The notes under the pieces were generated by a model. That model was not told the DNA's origin. It ran no database searches and worked only from the letters and a program-made list of their open reading frames with translations. A stretch of 64,000 bases of DNA from Paracoccus denitrificans. GTDB lineage: Bacteria > Pseudomonadota > Alphaproteobacteria > Rhodobacterales > Rhodobacteraceae. Where the stretch lies: NCBI RefSeq assembly GCF_900100045.1, contig NZ_FNEA01000018.1, positions 49,336-113,335 on the forward strand. Reading direction: 5' to 3'. Both the position numbers and the translations under genes were made by a program. Positions 46,778 to 56,527 of this stretch are shown here, piece after piece. The stretch's first letter is position 1; the number at the start of each line of letters is the position of its first letter.

Positions 46778-47890
46778 TCAGTCCGCCGGAAGCGGCGCCG
46801 GGGGCACCACAGGCTCTTCCTGCGGCGGCGCGGCCAGGGATTCGGGCAGCGGCGTCAGCGTCACGCCGGCACCGGCGCCCAGCGGCTCGCCCTCGCGCGT
46901 GGTCTCGGCCGGGGCCACTGCCTCGCCGGGCTCAAGCGCGCCTTGGGTCTCGGACTCGTCGTCCGAAGGCGTGGCGTCCGAAGCCGGCTGGGGCACCGGC
47001 ACCGGATTGGCCCGGTCGGCCCCGTCGTTGCGCAGGTAGTCGAAGAACTCGCCCTGCGGCTGGATCACCAGCGAGCTGTTCTCGCCCCGCAGCGCCCGCT
47101 CGTAGGAGGTCATCGAGCGGGTGAAGGCAAAGAACTCGGGATCGCGGCCGAAGGCACCGGCATAGATGGCGTTGCGGCGGGCATCGGCTTCGCCGCGCAC
47201 CACCTCGGCCCGCTTGCGCGCCTCGGAGGTCAGCTCGACCACGGTGCGGTCGGCGGCAGCACGGACACGCTGCGCGGCCTCGCCGCCGCGGGCGATCTCG
47301 TCGGCAGCCTCGCGCTCGCGCTCGGCCCGCATCCTCGCATAGGTCGCGGTCAGGTTCTGCTCGGGCAGGTCGGTGCGGGTCAGGCGCACGTCGATGACGC
47401 GAATGCCCAGGTCGCGGGCATCGTCGCGCGACAGGTCGCGGATGCGGTTCATCAGCGGCGTCCGGTCGTCCGACAGCACCGTGGTCGAGGGCACCGAGCC
47501 CAGCACCTGCCGGATCGCGTTGGTCACGATCGGCTCCAGCCGGCGCTGCGCGAACTCGATGCCGCCCGAGCCCACCGCGCGACGGAACTGCACCACATCG
47601 GTGATCTGCCAGCGCGCAAAGGCGTCGACCACCAGCCGGCGGTCGTCCAGCGGCGTAACCTCCATCGGCGGGGTCGGCAGGCCGAGAATGCGGGCATCGT
47701 ATTTCACCACATTGTCGAGGAAGGGCACCTTGATGCCAAGGCCCGGTTCCTCGCGCACCTCGACCACCTCGCCGAAGCGCAGGACAAGGGCCTTTTCACG
47801 CACGTCGACGATATAGAGCGCCGAGACCACCAGGACCGCCACCACGACCAGGAAGGGCAGCGCCAGAAGCGAGATTACACGGTTCATCAC
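46778..47890 (-). CDS. hflC: Protease modulator HflC, with extended C-terminal tail
   Basis: Band-7/SPFH protein that with HflK forms the complex controlling FtsH. 370 residues. An N-terminal membrane helix (MNRVISLLALPFLVVVAVLVVSALY) and the SPFH domain up to about 250 are normal; EFFAFTRSMTSYERALRGENSSLVIQPQGEFFDYL is the usual HflC end. About 75 more residues follow, rich in Pro, Glu and Ala (from NDGADRANPVPVPQPA), probably disordered and periplasmic. It overlaps hflK by four bases (ATGA). A strong terminator lies downstream. Confidence 0.95.
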   Translation of the reverse strand: MMNRVISLLALPFLVVVAVLVVSALYIVDVREKALVLRFGEVVEVREEPGLGIKVPFLDNVVKYDARILGLPTPPMEVTPLDDRRLVVDAFARWQITDVVQFRRAVGSGGIEFAQRRLEPIVTNAIRQVLGSVPSTTVLSDDRTPLMNRIRDLSRDDARDLGIRVIDVRLTRTDLPEQNLTATYARMRAEREREAADEIARGGEAAQRVRAAADRTVVELTSEARKRAEVVRGEADARRNAIYAGAFGRDPEFFAFTRSMTSYERALRGENSSLVIQPQGEFFDYLRNDGADRANPVPVPQPASDATPSDDESETQGALEPGEAVAPAETTREGEPLGAGAGVTLTPLPESLAAPPQEEPVVPPAPLPAD

Positions 47891-49086
47891 TGGTTCCCCC
47901 CCTCGGTGTTGCGAGCGCCCGCAGCCCCGCTGCGCAGCTGATCCAGCGGCAGATAGGGCACGACGCCCTGCCCGGCCTCGCCGTCGAGGATGACCTTGTT
48001 CACCCCGCCCAGAACCTTTTCCATGGTTTCCAGATACATCCGGCGGCGTGTCACCTCCGGCGCCTTGACATATTCGTCATAGACCGAGTTGAAGCGCGCG
48101 GCCTCGCCCTCGGCGGTGTTCACGGCCTCGGCGCGATAGGCTTCGGCGCGTTCGATCACGGCGGCGGCCTCGCCCCGGGCGCTGGCCAGCACGCGGTTCG
48201 CATAGGCGTCGGCCTCTTTCTCCAGCCGGTCGCGTTCCTGCTGGGCGGCCTGCACCTCGCGGAAGCTGTCGATCACCTCACGCGGCGGGTCGGCGCGGTC
48301 GAGGTTGACGCGCAGCACGTTGATCCCCGCCTCGTAATCGTTCAGCGTGTTCTGCACCGCCAGCTTCAGGTCGTCGGCGATGGCGCCGCGATCGCGGTTC
48401 AGGATCGGCGCCAGTTCGGAGCGCGCCACGATGTCGCGCATGGCGGATTCCGAGACGGCGCGGATCGTGTCGTCGGGATCGGCCAGGTTGAACAGGAATT
48501 TCTCGGGGTCCGAGATGTTCCAGACCACCTGATAAGCCATGTCGACGATGTTCTGGTCGCGGGTCAGCATCAGCCCCGAATCCATCGGCCCGGCGCGGCC
48601 GGTGCCGATTTCCGTTGTCCGCTCGCCCGAGACCTGCACCACCTCGGCGGTGACGACGGGCCAGGGCGCGAAGTTCAGGCCCGGCTCGCCCGTGCCCACG
48701 GGCTTGCCGAACAAAAGCTCGACCGCGCGTTCCTCGGGCTTGACGGTATAGAAGCTGGAAAAGGCCCAGACCGCCACCACGGCGAGGATGGCGATGCCCC
48801 AGGTGCCGCGGCTCATCTGGAATTGCGGACCCTGCGGCCGGCGCGGGCCGCCGCCGCGGTTGCCGCCGCCCGGCCCCTTGCCGCCCATCAGCACGCGCAG
48901 CCGGTCCTGGCCCTTGCGCACCAGTTCCTCGATCTCGGGGATCTGGTCGCCGCGGCGCGGCCCCTGCGGCTTGTCGTCCTTGCCGCCCCCCGGGCTGCCC
49001 CAGGGGCGCTGGCCGCCGCCCTGCGGTGGCTGCCTGCCGCCCTTGTCATCATCTCCGCCGCCGCCCCAGGGGCCTTGTCCTGCCAT
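47887..49086 (-). CDS. hflK: FtsH protease activity modulator HflK
   Basis: 399 residues. The first 85 are Gly/Pro/Asp-rich (GPWGGGGDDDKGGRQPPQGGG), then a single membrane helix (GIAILAVVAVWAFSSFYTVK), then the SPFH domain with ERAVELLFGK, and a helical C terminus with the EEA-rich pattern. HflK and HflC form a periplasmic cage around FtsH. The gene is 58 bases downstream of gor and probably starts its own transcript; hflC is translationally coupled. Confidence 0.96.
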   Translation of the reverse strand: MAGQGPWGGGGDDDKGGRQPPQGGGQRPWGSPGGGKDDKPQGPRRGDQIPEIEELVRKGQDRLRVLMGGKGPGGGNRGGGPRRPQGPQFQMSRGTWGIAILAVVAVWAFSSFYTVKPEERAVELLFGKPVGTGEPGLNFAPWPVVTAEVVQVSGERTTEIGTGRAGPMDSGLMLTRDQNIVDMAYQVVWNISDPEKFLFNLADPDDTIRAVSESAMRDIVARSELAPILNRDRGAIADDLKLAVQNTLNDYEAGINVLRVNLDRADPPREVIDSFREVQAAQQERDRLEKEADAYANRVLASARGEAAAVIERAEAYRAEAVNTAEGEAARFNSVYDEYVKAPEVTRRRMYLETMEKVLGGVNKVILDGEAGQGVVPYLPLDQLRSGAAGARNTEGGNQ

Positions 49087-49144
49087 AAATCTCGTGCCTC
49101 GCTTTACGTCTGTGTGGTTGAAACTGGTGCCTTCGGCCGGAAAA

Positions 49145-50545
49145 TCAAGCCGATGCGACGGGTTTGTCCAGATTTGCCGCCCCCACCCGGCGCGAAGGCT
49201 TGCGCATGGTCACAAGCTCCTCGGCCAGCGTCGGGTGCACGGCGATGGCGGCGTCGAAATCGGCCTTGGTCGCGCCCATGCCCATGGGCACGGCGATCAT
49301 CTGGATCATCTCGCCCGCCTCGGGGCCGAAGATGTGGCAACCCAGCACCTTGTCGGTCTGCGCATCCACGATCAGCTTCATCACCGCCCGCGCATCCGAG
49401 CCGGCGAAAAGCGAGCGCATGGGCCGGAAGCTGGCGACATAGACATCGGCGGGACCGCAGGCATCGGCCTCTTCCTCGGTCAGGCCGATGGTGGCCAGTT
49501 CATGCGGGCGGGTATAGACGGCGCTGGCCACCAGCCGATGATCGACCTTGCGCGGCCGGGCGCCGAAGACGGTGTCGGCGAAGCTGTGCCCCTCGCGGAT
49601 CGCGACCGGCGTCAGGTTCACCCGGTCGGTCACGTCGCCCACGGCAAAGATCGAGGGGACCGAGCTTTGCGACCATTCGTCCACCACGATCTCGCCCTTG
49701 CGGCCCAGCTTGACGCCGGCATCCTCGAGCCCCAGCCCCTTGGTATAGGGCACGCGCCCGGTGGCGAACATCACCGCGTCGAAGATCTCGCTGCTGTCGT
49801 CCTCGAAGGTGACGCGGACCCCCGCACCCTCGCGGTCCAGCCGCGCCGGATTGGTGCCCAGCCGCACGTCGACGCCGATGGCGCGCAACTGCTCGGTGAC
49901 ATGGCGGCGCATCTCGCCGTCGAAGCCGCGCAGCACCGCGTCGCCGCGATAGGCCAGCACCGTGGCGCTGCCCAGCCCCTGCAGGATGGTGGCGAATTCG
50001 CAGGCGATGAAGCCGCCGCCCACCACCAGCACCCGACCGGGCAGTTTCTCCAGCGTGAACAGGTCGTCCGAGATCAGCCCCAGTTCCTTGCCCGGAATGT
50101 CGGGCCGCTGCGGCCGCCCGCCGATGGCGATCAGGATATGCTTGGCCGTCAGGCGCTGGCCGTCCGCCAGCTCGACCGTATGGGCGTCGTGCAGCCGGGC
50201 GCGCTGCATGTGGACCTCGACCCCGGCATTGACCAGACCCGAGGTATAGGCACCCTCCAACCGGTCGAGTTCGCGCCCCAGTTTGCCGTGGAACTCGGCC
50301 CAGTCGAAGCGGCCCTCGCCGGCCCCCTGCCAGCCGTAGCCGCGCGATTCGGCGGCCGCCGCCCCGGCCTGCGAGGCAAAGATCATCAGCTTCTTGGGCA
50401 CGCAGCCGCGGATGACGCAGGTGCCGCCCATCCGGCTTTCCTCGGCCAGGCCGACGCGGGCGCCGTATTCGCTGGCCGCGATCCGCGCCGCGCGCACCCC
50501 GCCCGAGCCGCCGCCGATGACGAAAAGGTCGTAGTCGAATTTCAT
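49145..50545 (-). CDS. gor: Glutathione-disulfide reductase
   Basis: FAD-dependent reduction of glutathione disulfide with NADPH. 466 residues. FAD motif GGGSGG (11-16), redox pair [12 protein letters not shown] (Cys43, Cys48), NAD(P) motif [12 protein letters not shown], and the C-terminal HPTLAEE dimer block with catalytic His. The R and nearby positive residues after the second Rossmann motif suggest NADPH. Its ATG overlaps the stop of rpiA by four bases, so rpiA-gor are one unit. Confidence 0.95.
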   Translation of the reverse strand: MKFDYDLFVIGGGSGGVRAARIAASEYGARVGLAEESRMGGTCVIRGCVPKKLMIFASQAGAAAAESRGYGWQGAGEGRFDWAEFHGKLGRELDRLEGAYTSGLVNAGVEVHMQRARLHDAHTVELADGQRLTAKHILIAIGGRPQRPDIPGKELGLISDDLFTLEKLPGRVLVVGGGFIACEFATILQGLGSATVLAYRGDAVLRGFDGEMRRHVTEQLRAIGVDVRLGTNPARLDREGAGVRVTFEDDSSEIFDAVMFATGRVPYTKGLGLEDAGVKLGRKGEIVVDEWSQSSVPSIFAVGDVTDRVNLTPVAIREGHSFADTVFGARPRKVDHRLVASAVYTRPHELATIGLTEEEADACGPADVYVASFRPMRSLFAGSDARAVMKLIVDAQTDKVLGCHIFGPEAGEMIQMIAVPMGMGATKADFDAAIAVHPTLAEELVTMRKPSRRVGAANLDKPVASA

Positions 50546-51267
50546 GCCATGTCCTCGCGCCGCAACTCGACCACCGAGCCGTCCGGGCAGCCGATGATCG
50601 CAAGTTCGCAGATATTCAGGAACAGCCCATGTTCAACCACCCCGGCGATCGAAGACAGCTCGGCCGCCAGCGCCTCGGCATCCGGGATGGCCTCGAGCGC
50701 GAGGTCCAGGATCAGGTTGCCCTCGTCGGTGCGCAGCGGCGCATCGCCGCGCTTGCGCAGCAGGATCGGGCGCTGGGTCAGGTCCAGCCGGTCCAGCGCG
50801 CGCTGGATCAGCTTGCGCGTCGCCTGCCAGCCGAAGGGAATCACCTCGACCGGCAGGTGGAACTGGCCCAGCCGGTCCACGACCTTGCCCTGGTCGGCGA
50901 TGACCACCATGCGCTCCGAGGCCGTGGCGACGATCTTTTCGCGCAGATGCGCCGCACCGCCGCCCTTGATCAGGTTCAGGTCCGGGTCAACCTCGTCGGC
51001 GCCGTCGATGGTCAGGTCCAGCCAGCCGATCTCGTCCAGTTCCTCGACCCCCAGCCCCAGCGAGGTCGCAAGCTCGGCCGTCGCCTTCGAGGTCGCGGCG
51101 CAACGCAGCGCGAACCCCTCCTCGCTGACCCGCTGTGCGAGGCGGCGCACGAAGATCGCGGCGGTCGAGCCAGTGCCCAGGCCCAGCCGCATCCCCGGTT
51201 CGACCAGCGCCACGGCGGCACGGGCGGCGGCATCCTTGGAAAGGTCGGCGATGGCGGGGTCGGTCAT
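50542..51267 (-). CDS. rpiA: Ribose-5-phosphate isomerase A
   Basis: Interconverts ribose 5-phosphate and ribulose 5-phosphate in the pentose phosphate pathway. 241 residues. Conserved: [37 protein letters not shown] and [13 protein letters not shown], with catalytic Asp, Glu and Lys. Upstream it is divergent from ispDF over 150 bases. The pentose pathway supplies NADPH that gor consumes, a reasonable reason for the pairing. Confidence 0.97.
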   Translation of the reverse strand: MTDPAIADLSKDAAARAAVALVEPGMRLGLGTGSTAAIFVRRLAQRVSEEGFALRCAATSKATAELATSLGLGVEELDEIGWLDLTIDGADEVDPDLNLIKGGGAAHLREKIVATASERMVVIADQGKVVDRLGQFHLPVEVIPFGWQATRKLIQRALDRLDLTQRPILLRKRGDAPLRTDEGNLILDLALEAIPDAEALAAELSSIAGVVEHGLFLNICELAIIGCPDGSVVELRREDMA

Positions 51268-51417
51268 GGCAGGGATCCTTGGCAGAATGGCAGGCTCGGC
51301 GTCCTTATACGCAGAAGACGCGCCATGGGCTACTGCCGGCTGCGTCTTTTGGCCGCGACGAAACGCCTGCCCGGCGGCGATTGCCTCGGGGCGGCGGCTG
51401 ACCTAAATCTGGCGGCC

Positions 51418-52560
51418 ATGACGATACCCGCCACATATGCCGCCATCATCACCGCCGCCGGCCGCGGCACCCGCGCCGGCGACGGCCCGCCCAAGCAATG
51501 GCGCCCCCTTGCCGGGCAAAGCGTGCTGGAGCGCAGCATCGCCGCCTTTGCCGGCTTTCCCCGCGTCGTGGTGACGCTGGCGCCCGAGGACATGGCGCGC
51601 GGCGTGGCCGAGCTTTCCGGCCCCGTGGTGCTGGTCGCGGGCGGCGCCACGCGCAGCGACAGCGTGCGCGCGGCGCTGGAAAGCCTCGAGGGCAGCGGCG
51701 TGACCCATGTGCTGATCCATGACGGCGCCCGGCCGCTGGTCTCGCGCCGCGTGATCGGGGGCGTCATCGAGGCGCTGCAATCCGGCGCCCCGGCCGCCGC
51801 CCCCGCCCTGCCCGTCACCGACGCGCTGTGGCGGGCCCAGGACGGGTGCGTCACCGCCACCGCCAGCCGCGAGGGGCTGTTTCGCGCCCAGACCCCGCAG
51901 GGTTTCGCGCTGGACGCCATCCTTGCCGCGCATCGCGCCCATCCCGAGGGCGCGGCGGACGACGTGGAACTGGCGATCCGCGCCGGCCTGCCGGTCACGG
52001 TGACGCCGGGCGACGAGGACAATCTGAAACTGACCTGGCCCGGCGACTTCGCCCGGGCCGAGCGTATCCTGGGGGACGCGATGGACATCCGGCTTGGCAA
52101 CGGTTTCGACGTGCATGCCTTCACCACGGGCGACCATGTCTGGCTTTGCGGGGTGAAGATCCCGCATGACAAGGCACTCTTGGGCCATTCCGACGCCGAT
52201 GTCGGCATGCATGCCCTGACCGACGCGATCTACGGCGCGCTGGCGCAGGGCGATATCGGCCGGCACTTCCCGCCCTCGGACCCGCAATGGAAGGGCGCGG
52301 AAAGCCATATCTTCCTGCGCCATGCCGCGATGCTGGCCCGGCAGATGGGCTATGAGATCTCGAATGCCGACGTGACGCTGATCTGCGAGCGGCCCAAGGT
52401 CGGCCCCCATGCCGGCGCCATGGCGCTGCGGCTGTCCGAGATCATCGGCGTCGAGCCCGACCGGGTCAGCGTCAAGGCCACCACATCGGAACGGTTGGGC
52501 TTTACCGGGCGCGAGGAAGGCATCGCCTCCATCGCCACCGCCACATTGGTCAAGGGGTAG
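51418..52560 (+). CDS. ispDF: Bifunctional MEP pathway enzyme IspD/IspF
   Basis: One 380-residue protein for two non-consecutive steps of the isoprenoid methylerythritol phosphate pathway. Residues 1-220 are the cytidylyltransferase IspD (AAGRGTRAG, and DGARPLVS). Residues 222-380 are MECDP synthase IspF ([12 protein letters not shown] with the zinc Asp/His, [15 protein letters not shown]). Fusion is normal in alphaproteobacteria. ATG 51418 gives [17 protein letters not shown]; the open frame extends far upstream but is antisense to rpiA. pgpA follows 12 bases later. Confidence 0.96.
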   Translation: MTIPATYAAIITAAGRGTRAGDGPPKQWRPLAGQSVLERSIAAFAGFPRVVVTLAPEDMARGVAELSGPVVLVAGGATRSDSVRAALESLEGSGVTHVLIHDGARPLVSRRVIGGVIEALQSGAPAAAPALPVTDALWRAQDGCVTATASREGLFRAQTPQGFALDAILAAHRAHPEGAADDVELAIRAGLPVTVTPGDEDNLKLTWPGDFARAERILGDAMDIRLGNGFDVHAFTTGDHVWLCGVKIPHDKALLGHSDADVGMHALTDAIYGALAQGDIGRHFPPSDPQWKGAESHIFLRHAAMLARQMGYEISNADVTLICERPKVGPHAGAMALRLSEIIGVEPDRVSVKATTSERLGFTGREEGIASIATATLVKG

Positions 52561-52572
52561 CAAGGGGTAATC

Positions 52573-53073
52573 ATGGACAAGCTGATCGCGGGCTTCTTCG
52601 GCACCGGCCATCTGCGGCCTGCGCCCGGCACCTGGGGCTCGGCCGCCGCCGTGGCGCTGGGGGTAGCGGCCTATGAGTGGCTGCACCCGATGCTGGTGCC
52701 GGCCGGTTTCGTGCTGGCGACGCTGCTGGGCTTCTGGGCGGTGCCGCGGGTGCTGGAAGGCAGCGCCGACAAGGATCCGTCCTGGATCGTCATCGACGAG
52801 GTCGCCGGGCAATGGCTGGCCATGTGCTTCACCGTCATTCCGCTGGCGCAGAAGGGCGTGTCGATCCTTGCCGCCTGGCCGGGTTTCGTCGCGCCCTTCC
52901 TGCTGTTCCGGCTGTTCGACATCTGGAAACCCTGGCTGGTCGGCCGGGCCGACCGGCGCGGCGGCGCCACGGGGGTGATGCTGGACGACCTCTGGGCCGG
53001 GTTGTTCGCCGGCATTACCTCGGTCATCCTGGCGGGGCTTTACCATGCCGTGCTGGAGCCGATGCTGCCGTGA
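52573..53073 (+). CDS. pgpA: Phosphatidylglycerophosphatase A
   Basis: 166-residue membrane phosphatase that dephosphorylates phosphatidylglycerophosphate to phosphatidylglycerol. Blocks: FFGTGHLRPAPGTWGSAAAVAL (front), KDPSWIVIDEVAGQWLAM (metal Asp/Glu) and LFRLFDIWKPWLVGRADRR, with LDDLWAGLFAGI and three to four membrane helices. A GTG overlap joins it to cinA (GTGA at 53070-53073), and it is 12 bases after ispDF. Confidence 0.93.
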   Translation: MDKLIAGFFGTGHLRPAPGTWGSAAAVALGVAAYEWLHPMLVPAGFVLATLLGFWAVPRVLEGSADKDPSWIVIDEVAGQWLAMCFTVIPLAQKGVSILAAWPGFVAPFLLFRLFDIWKPWLVGRADRRGGATGVMLDDLWAGLFAGITSVILAGLYHAVLEPMLP

Positions 53074-53537
53074 CCGATCCCGCCGAGATCCTGGAACTCG
53101 CCCGCAGGCGCGGGGTGATGATCGCCACCGCCGAAAGCTGCACCGGCGGGCTGATCGTCGGGCGGCTGACCGATGTGCCGGGCTCGTCGGATGCGGTGGA
53201 CCGGGGTTTCGTCACCTATTCCAACGCCGCCAAGGTCGAGATGCTGGGCATCCGCCCCGAGACGCTGGAGGCCCATGGCGCCGTCAGCGAGGAAATCGCG
53301 GCCGAGATGGCGGCCGGCGCGCTGGCCCGTTCGCAGGCGGGCATCGCCGTCGCCGTGACCGGCATCGCCGGGCCGGGCGGGTCCGAGAGGAAGCCCGAGG
53401 GCCGCGTCTGCTTCGGCATCGCCAATGCCCTTGGCGTCAGGACCGAGACGGTGGAGTTCGGCCCGCGCGGCCGGGCCGAGGTCCGCGCCGCCACCGTCGA
53501 GCACGCGCTGGCGCTGCTCAGGGCGGCGCTGCGCTAG
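53070..53537 (+). CDS. cinA: CinA-family nicotinamide-nucleotide amidohydrolase (C-terminal domain only)
   Basis: 155 residues, equal to the C-terminal PncC domain of CinA, which deamidates NMN to NaMN. Motifs: ATAESCTGGLI (catalytic Ser/Cys region), VDRGFVTYSNAAK, VTGIAGPGGS and EGRVCFGI. The N-terminal CinA (MoeA-like) domain is absent, as in stand-alone PncC. Starts with GTG 53070 overlapping the pgpA stop. The stop TAG at 53535 overlaps that of the convergent aldolase gene. Confidence 0.92.
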   Translation: MTDPAEILELARRRGVMIATAESCTGGLIVGRLTDVPGSSDAVDRGFVTYSNAAKVEMLGIRPETLEAHGAVSEEIAAEMAAGALARSQAGIAVAVTGIAGPGGSERKPEGRVCFGIANALGVRTETVEFGPRGRAEVRAATVEHALALLRAALR

Positions 53538-54577
53538 GCCAGCGCCTGCAAGGCGCCGGTCACGTCCTCGATCCGCGTGTCCCAGCCGCAGACCAGCCGG
53601 ATCGAGACCGGCTCGTCCTCTGCCGCGTCCTGGGTATGGGGCCAGAGGTGATGGCCGATCCCCGCCTCGCAGGCGCGGCGATGCAACTCGGACGGGATGG
53701 TGGCGAAGACCGCATTCGATTCGACGCGCTGGTCGATGCGCACGCCGGGCAGCCGCGCCAGACCCAGCGCCAGTTCATGCGCCATGGCATTGGCGTGGCG
53801 GGCCAGTTGCAGCCACAGATCGCCCTCCAGCCAGGCCAGGATCTGCGCCGAGAGATAGCGATGCTTCGAGACCAGCGCCCCGGCACGCTTGCGGCGAAAC
53901 TCGAACTCCTCGGAGCGCGCGGGATCGAAGATCAGCACCGCCTCGACGCCCATGCAGCCGTTCTTGGTGCCGCCCAGAGACAGGATGTCGACGCCGGCAC
54001 GCCAGGTCAGATCGGCGGGCGCCACGTCCAGGCCGGCCAGCGCATTGGCAAAGCGCGCGCCGTCCATATGCAGGCCCAGCCCCGCATCGCAGGCGATGGC
54101 GGCAAGGGGCTCCACCTCGTCGGGACTGTAGACCGTGCCCCATTCGGTGGCATTGGTCAGCGTCAGCGCGGCATTGCGCCCGGCATGGACCGAATCGCGG
54201 CCATTGGCCAGCAGGGCCTCGGCCAGCGCCTCGGGCGTGATCTTGCCGCCGGCACCCGGGATCGGCACCAGCTTGGCCCCGCCGGTAAAGAATTCCGGCG
54301 CCCCGGTTTCGCTGGTCTGCACATGCGCATCGGCATGGCAGAAGACCTTGCCCCAGCCGGGCGACAACAGCGACAGCGACAGCGCATTGGCCGCCGTGCC
54401 CGAGGCCACGAAATGCACCGCCGCCTCGGGGGCGTCGAACAGCTCACGCAGCCGGTCCTGCGCGGCGCGGGTGATGGCGTCCCCGCCGTAAGAGGTCACA
54501 TGACCCTCGTTCGCGGCCGCCAGCGCCGCCATGATGCGGGGATGCACGCCGCCCGCATTGTCCGAGGCAAAATTCAT
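53534..54577 (-). CDS. Low-specificity threonine aldolase-like PLP enzyme
   Basis: 347-residue fold-type I PLP enzyme of the beta-eliminating lyase/threonine aldolase family. Conserved segments: FASDNAGGVHPRIMAALAAA, VHFVASGTAANALSL, HADAHVQTSETGAPEF, LHMDGARFANAL and LSLGGTKNGCMGVEAV, in which Lys of GGTKNG holds PLP. It cleaves L-threonine or related beta-hydroxy amino acids to glycine and an aldehyde. ATG 54577 overlaps the stop of the upstream YcgN gene. Stereo-preference (L or allo) cannot be read from sequence. Confidence 0.9.
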   Translation of the reverse strand: MNFASDNAGGVHPRIMAALAAANEGHVTSYGGDAITRAAQDRLRELFDAPEAAVHFVASGTAANALSLSLLSPGWGKVFCHADAHVQTSETGAPEFFTGGAKLVPIPGAGGKITPEALAEALLANGRDSVHAGRNAALTLTNATEWGTVYSPDEVEPLAAIACDAGLGLHMDGARFANALAGLDVAPADLTWRAGVDILSLGGTKNGCMGVEAVLIFDPARSEEFEFRRKRAGALVSKHRYLSAQILAWLEGDLWLQLARHANAMAHELALGLARLPGVRIDQRVESNAVFATIPSELHRRACEAGIGHHLWPHTQDAAEDEPVSIRLVCGWDTRIEDVTGALQALA

Positions 54578-55014
54578 GAAAGATCCTCGATGATATGCTC
54601 GTCCCAGTCGTCCTCGGTCACGGAAAGCTCGCTGACGGTCCAGCCGCGCACCGAGGCGCCGGCGCGATGCACCGATTCGCGATCCCCCGAGATCAGATAG
54701 TGCCAGTCGTAGAGCGGCTTGCCCTCGGCGCGCAACCTGTAGGCGCAGGTCGAGGGCAGCCACCAGGCGATCTCCTTGAGCTTTTTCGGGGTCAGGACGA
54801 CGCAATCGGGGACGAAATCGTGGCGGTTATGATAGCTGGAGCATTGGCAGGTCTGGCCGTCCAGCAACCGGCAGGCGACACGGGTAAAGGCCAGCTCGCC
54901 GGTATCCTCGTATTCGATTTTGTTGAGGCAACATTTGCCGCAGCCGTCGCAAAGCGCCTCCCATTCCTCCTTGTCGAGCCGTGCCAGCGGCAGTTCCCAG
55001 AATCGCTCGCGCAT
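54574..55014 (-). CDS. YcgN-family cysteine cluster protein (UPF0260)
   Basis: 146 residues. The family cluster is CDGCGKCCLNK (about residues 22-32) with further Cys at ACRLLDGQTCQCSSYHNR and DCVVL, typical of the Fe-S-like YkgJ/YcgN group. Function unknown. ATG 55014 sits at a TGATG overlap with the ribF stop, so the order ribF-ycgN-aldolase is one operon. The open frame continues upstream into ribF antiphase and is not used. Confidence 0.9.
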   Translation of the reverse strand: MRERFWELPLARLDKEEWEALCDGCGKCCLNKIEYEDTGELAFTRVACRLLDGQTCQCSSYHNRHDFVPDCVVLTPKKLKEIAWWLPSTCAYRLRAEGKPLYDWHYLISGDRESVHRAGASVRGWTVSELSVTEDDWDEHIIEDLS

Positions 55015-55943
55015 CAGCGGGTCGCCAGGATCTCGCGCGCCCGGGCACTGTCGCGGTCCATCTGCGAGACGAGTGCCTCGAGGCTGTCGAACTTCGCCTC
55101 GGGGCGCAGGTATTCGACCAGCGCGACCGACAGGTGCTGGCCGTAAAGATCGGCCGCGAAATCGAAGATATGCACTTCCAGGTTGGGCCGGTTCTCGCCG
55201 AACATCGGGCGCACGCCAAGGCTGGCCACGCCCTTGTAGCTGCCGCGGTCCGGCCCGGTCAGCACGTCGACCAGCACGGCATAGATGCCAAGCGCCGGCA
55301 GGTGCAACCCGTCCACCCCCATGTTCGCGGTCGGATAGCCCAGGTCGCGGCCGCGCTTGTCGCCATGCAGCACCTCGCCGTCGATGCGGTGCCAATGGCC
55401 CAGCATCCGCTCGGCATCGCGGGTGCGGCCCTCGGCCAGCGCCTTGCGGATGGCGGTCGAGCTGTATTGCACCGCGCCGTCGCCGATGAGCGGCGCGACG
55501 GTGACGCCGAAGCCCATCTCGCGCCCCAGCCGGGCCAGCGTCTGCGCATCGCCCGAACGCTTGCGACCAAAGCAGAAATCGGTGCCCACGGTGACATGGC
55601 GCACGCCCAGGCCCTCGACCAGCACCTCGCGCGCAAAGGATTCGGGCGCAAGCCCCGCCAGCACGGCGTCGAAGGGCAGTTCGTAAAGATGATCCACCCC
55701 TAGCCGGGCCAGCCGGTTCGCCCGCGACTCCACGTTCATCAGCCGGAAGGGGGGCGCGTCGGGTGCGAAGAATTCGCGCGGATGCGGCTCGAAGGTGATG
55801 ACGCCCAGGGGCGCGTCGCAGGCGGCGCGCGCCGCGTCGATCACCGAACGATGGCCAAGATGGATGCCGTCGAAATTGCCCATGGCGACGGTGGCCCCGC
55901 GGGCATCGAGCGGCAGAGCTTTCCAGTCGTGATGGATGCGCAA
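55014..55943 (-). CDS. ribF: Bifunctional riboflavin kinase/FAD synthetase
   Basis: 309 residues: FAD synthetase domain first (MGNFDGIHLGHRSVIDAA with nucleotide-binding HxGH, PHPREFFAPDAPPFRL) and riboflavin kinase domain second (GDKRGRDLGYPTANMG, KGVASLGVRPMFGENRPNLEVHIFDF). Makes FMN and FAD. It is 32 bases downstream of the MaoC gene and joined by overlap to ycgN. Confidence 0.96.
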   Translation of the reverse strand: MRIHHDWKALPLDARGATVAMGNFDGIHLGHRSVIDAARAACDAPLGVITFEPHPREFFAPDAPPFRLMNVESRANRLARLGVDHLYELPFDAVLAGLAPESFAREVLVEGLGVRHVTVGTDFCFGRKRSGDAQTLARLGREMGFGVTVAPLIGDGAVQYSSTAIRKALAEGRTRDAERMLGHWHRIDGEVLHGDKRGRDLGYPTANMGVDGLHLPALGIYAVLVDVLTGPDRGSYKGVASLGVRPMFGENRPNLEVHIFDFAADLYGQHLSVALVEYLRPEAKFDSLEALVSQMDRDSARAREILATR

Positions 55944-55975
55944 TCGGGCCCCCGATGGGCCGAAGGCCGGCCCTG

Positions 55976-56422
55976 TCAGTCGAATTTACGGCTTGGCGCC
56001 AGAACGACGGCCTCACCTTTCAGGACGACCGTATCGCCGACGAGGCAGCGGGTTGCAAGGGTCACGCGGCGCTTTGCATGGTCGATCGCCTCGACCGTGA
56101 CCTCGGCGCGCACCATGTCGCCGGGCCGGACCGGGGCCATGAATTTCAGCGTCTGGCCCAGATAGACCGTGCCATGGCCCGGCAGCTGCTCGCCGATCAC
56201 CGCCGAGATCAGCCCGGCGGTCAGCATGCCGTGGGCGATGCGGCCCTCGAAGATGGTGTCCTGCGCATAGGTCTCGTCCAGATGCACTGGATTGCGGTCG
56301 GTCGAGACCTTGGCGAACATCTCGATATCCTCGTCGGTGACTACCTTCTGGAGGTAGCGCATCATCCCGACCTCGAGATCCTCGATGACGATCGTGCCGC
56401 GCGGCAGGTTGTCCAGCATCAT
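55976..56422 (-). CDS. MaoC-like (R)-specific enoyl-CoA hydratase
   Basis: 148-residue hotdog-fold protein. The hydratase 2 motif is clear: D42 of STDRNPVHLDE, with NPVH and LDE, then IFEGRIAHGMLTAGL. It likely hydrates trans-2-enoyl-CoA in beta-oxidation or supplies (R)-3-hydroxyacyl-CoA for polyhydroxyalkanoate synthesis; the substrate is inference. First gene of the maoC-ribF-ycgN-aldolase unit. A short palindrome (TGCTGC-ATA-GCAGCA) lies 26-40 bases before its start. Confidence 0.92.
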   Translation of the reverse strand: MMLDNLPRGTIVIEDLEVGMMRYLQKVVTDEDIEMFAKVSTDRNPVHLDETYAQDTIFEGRIAHGMLTAGLISAVIGEQLPGHGTVYLGQTLKFMAPVRPGDMVRAEVTVEAIDHAKRRVTLATRCLVGDTVVLKGEAVVLAPSRKFD

Positions 56423-56527
56423 TCAATGCTCCCGGTGAGTGGCTTCATGCTGCATAGCAGCAAAACCACGGGCGCGCAACAAAATAACGCCATCACCAGC
56501 TGGGGAGACTGATTGTTACCGAACCGT

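Noticed and set aside
48788..51406. Plus-strand 872-residue frame across hflK, gor and rpiA
   Set aside because: Runs antisense through three real genes, with low-complexity Pro/Ser/Arg content.
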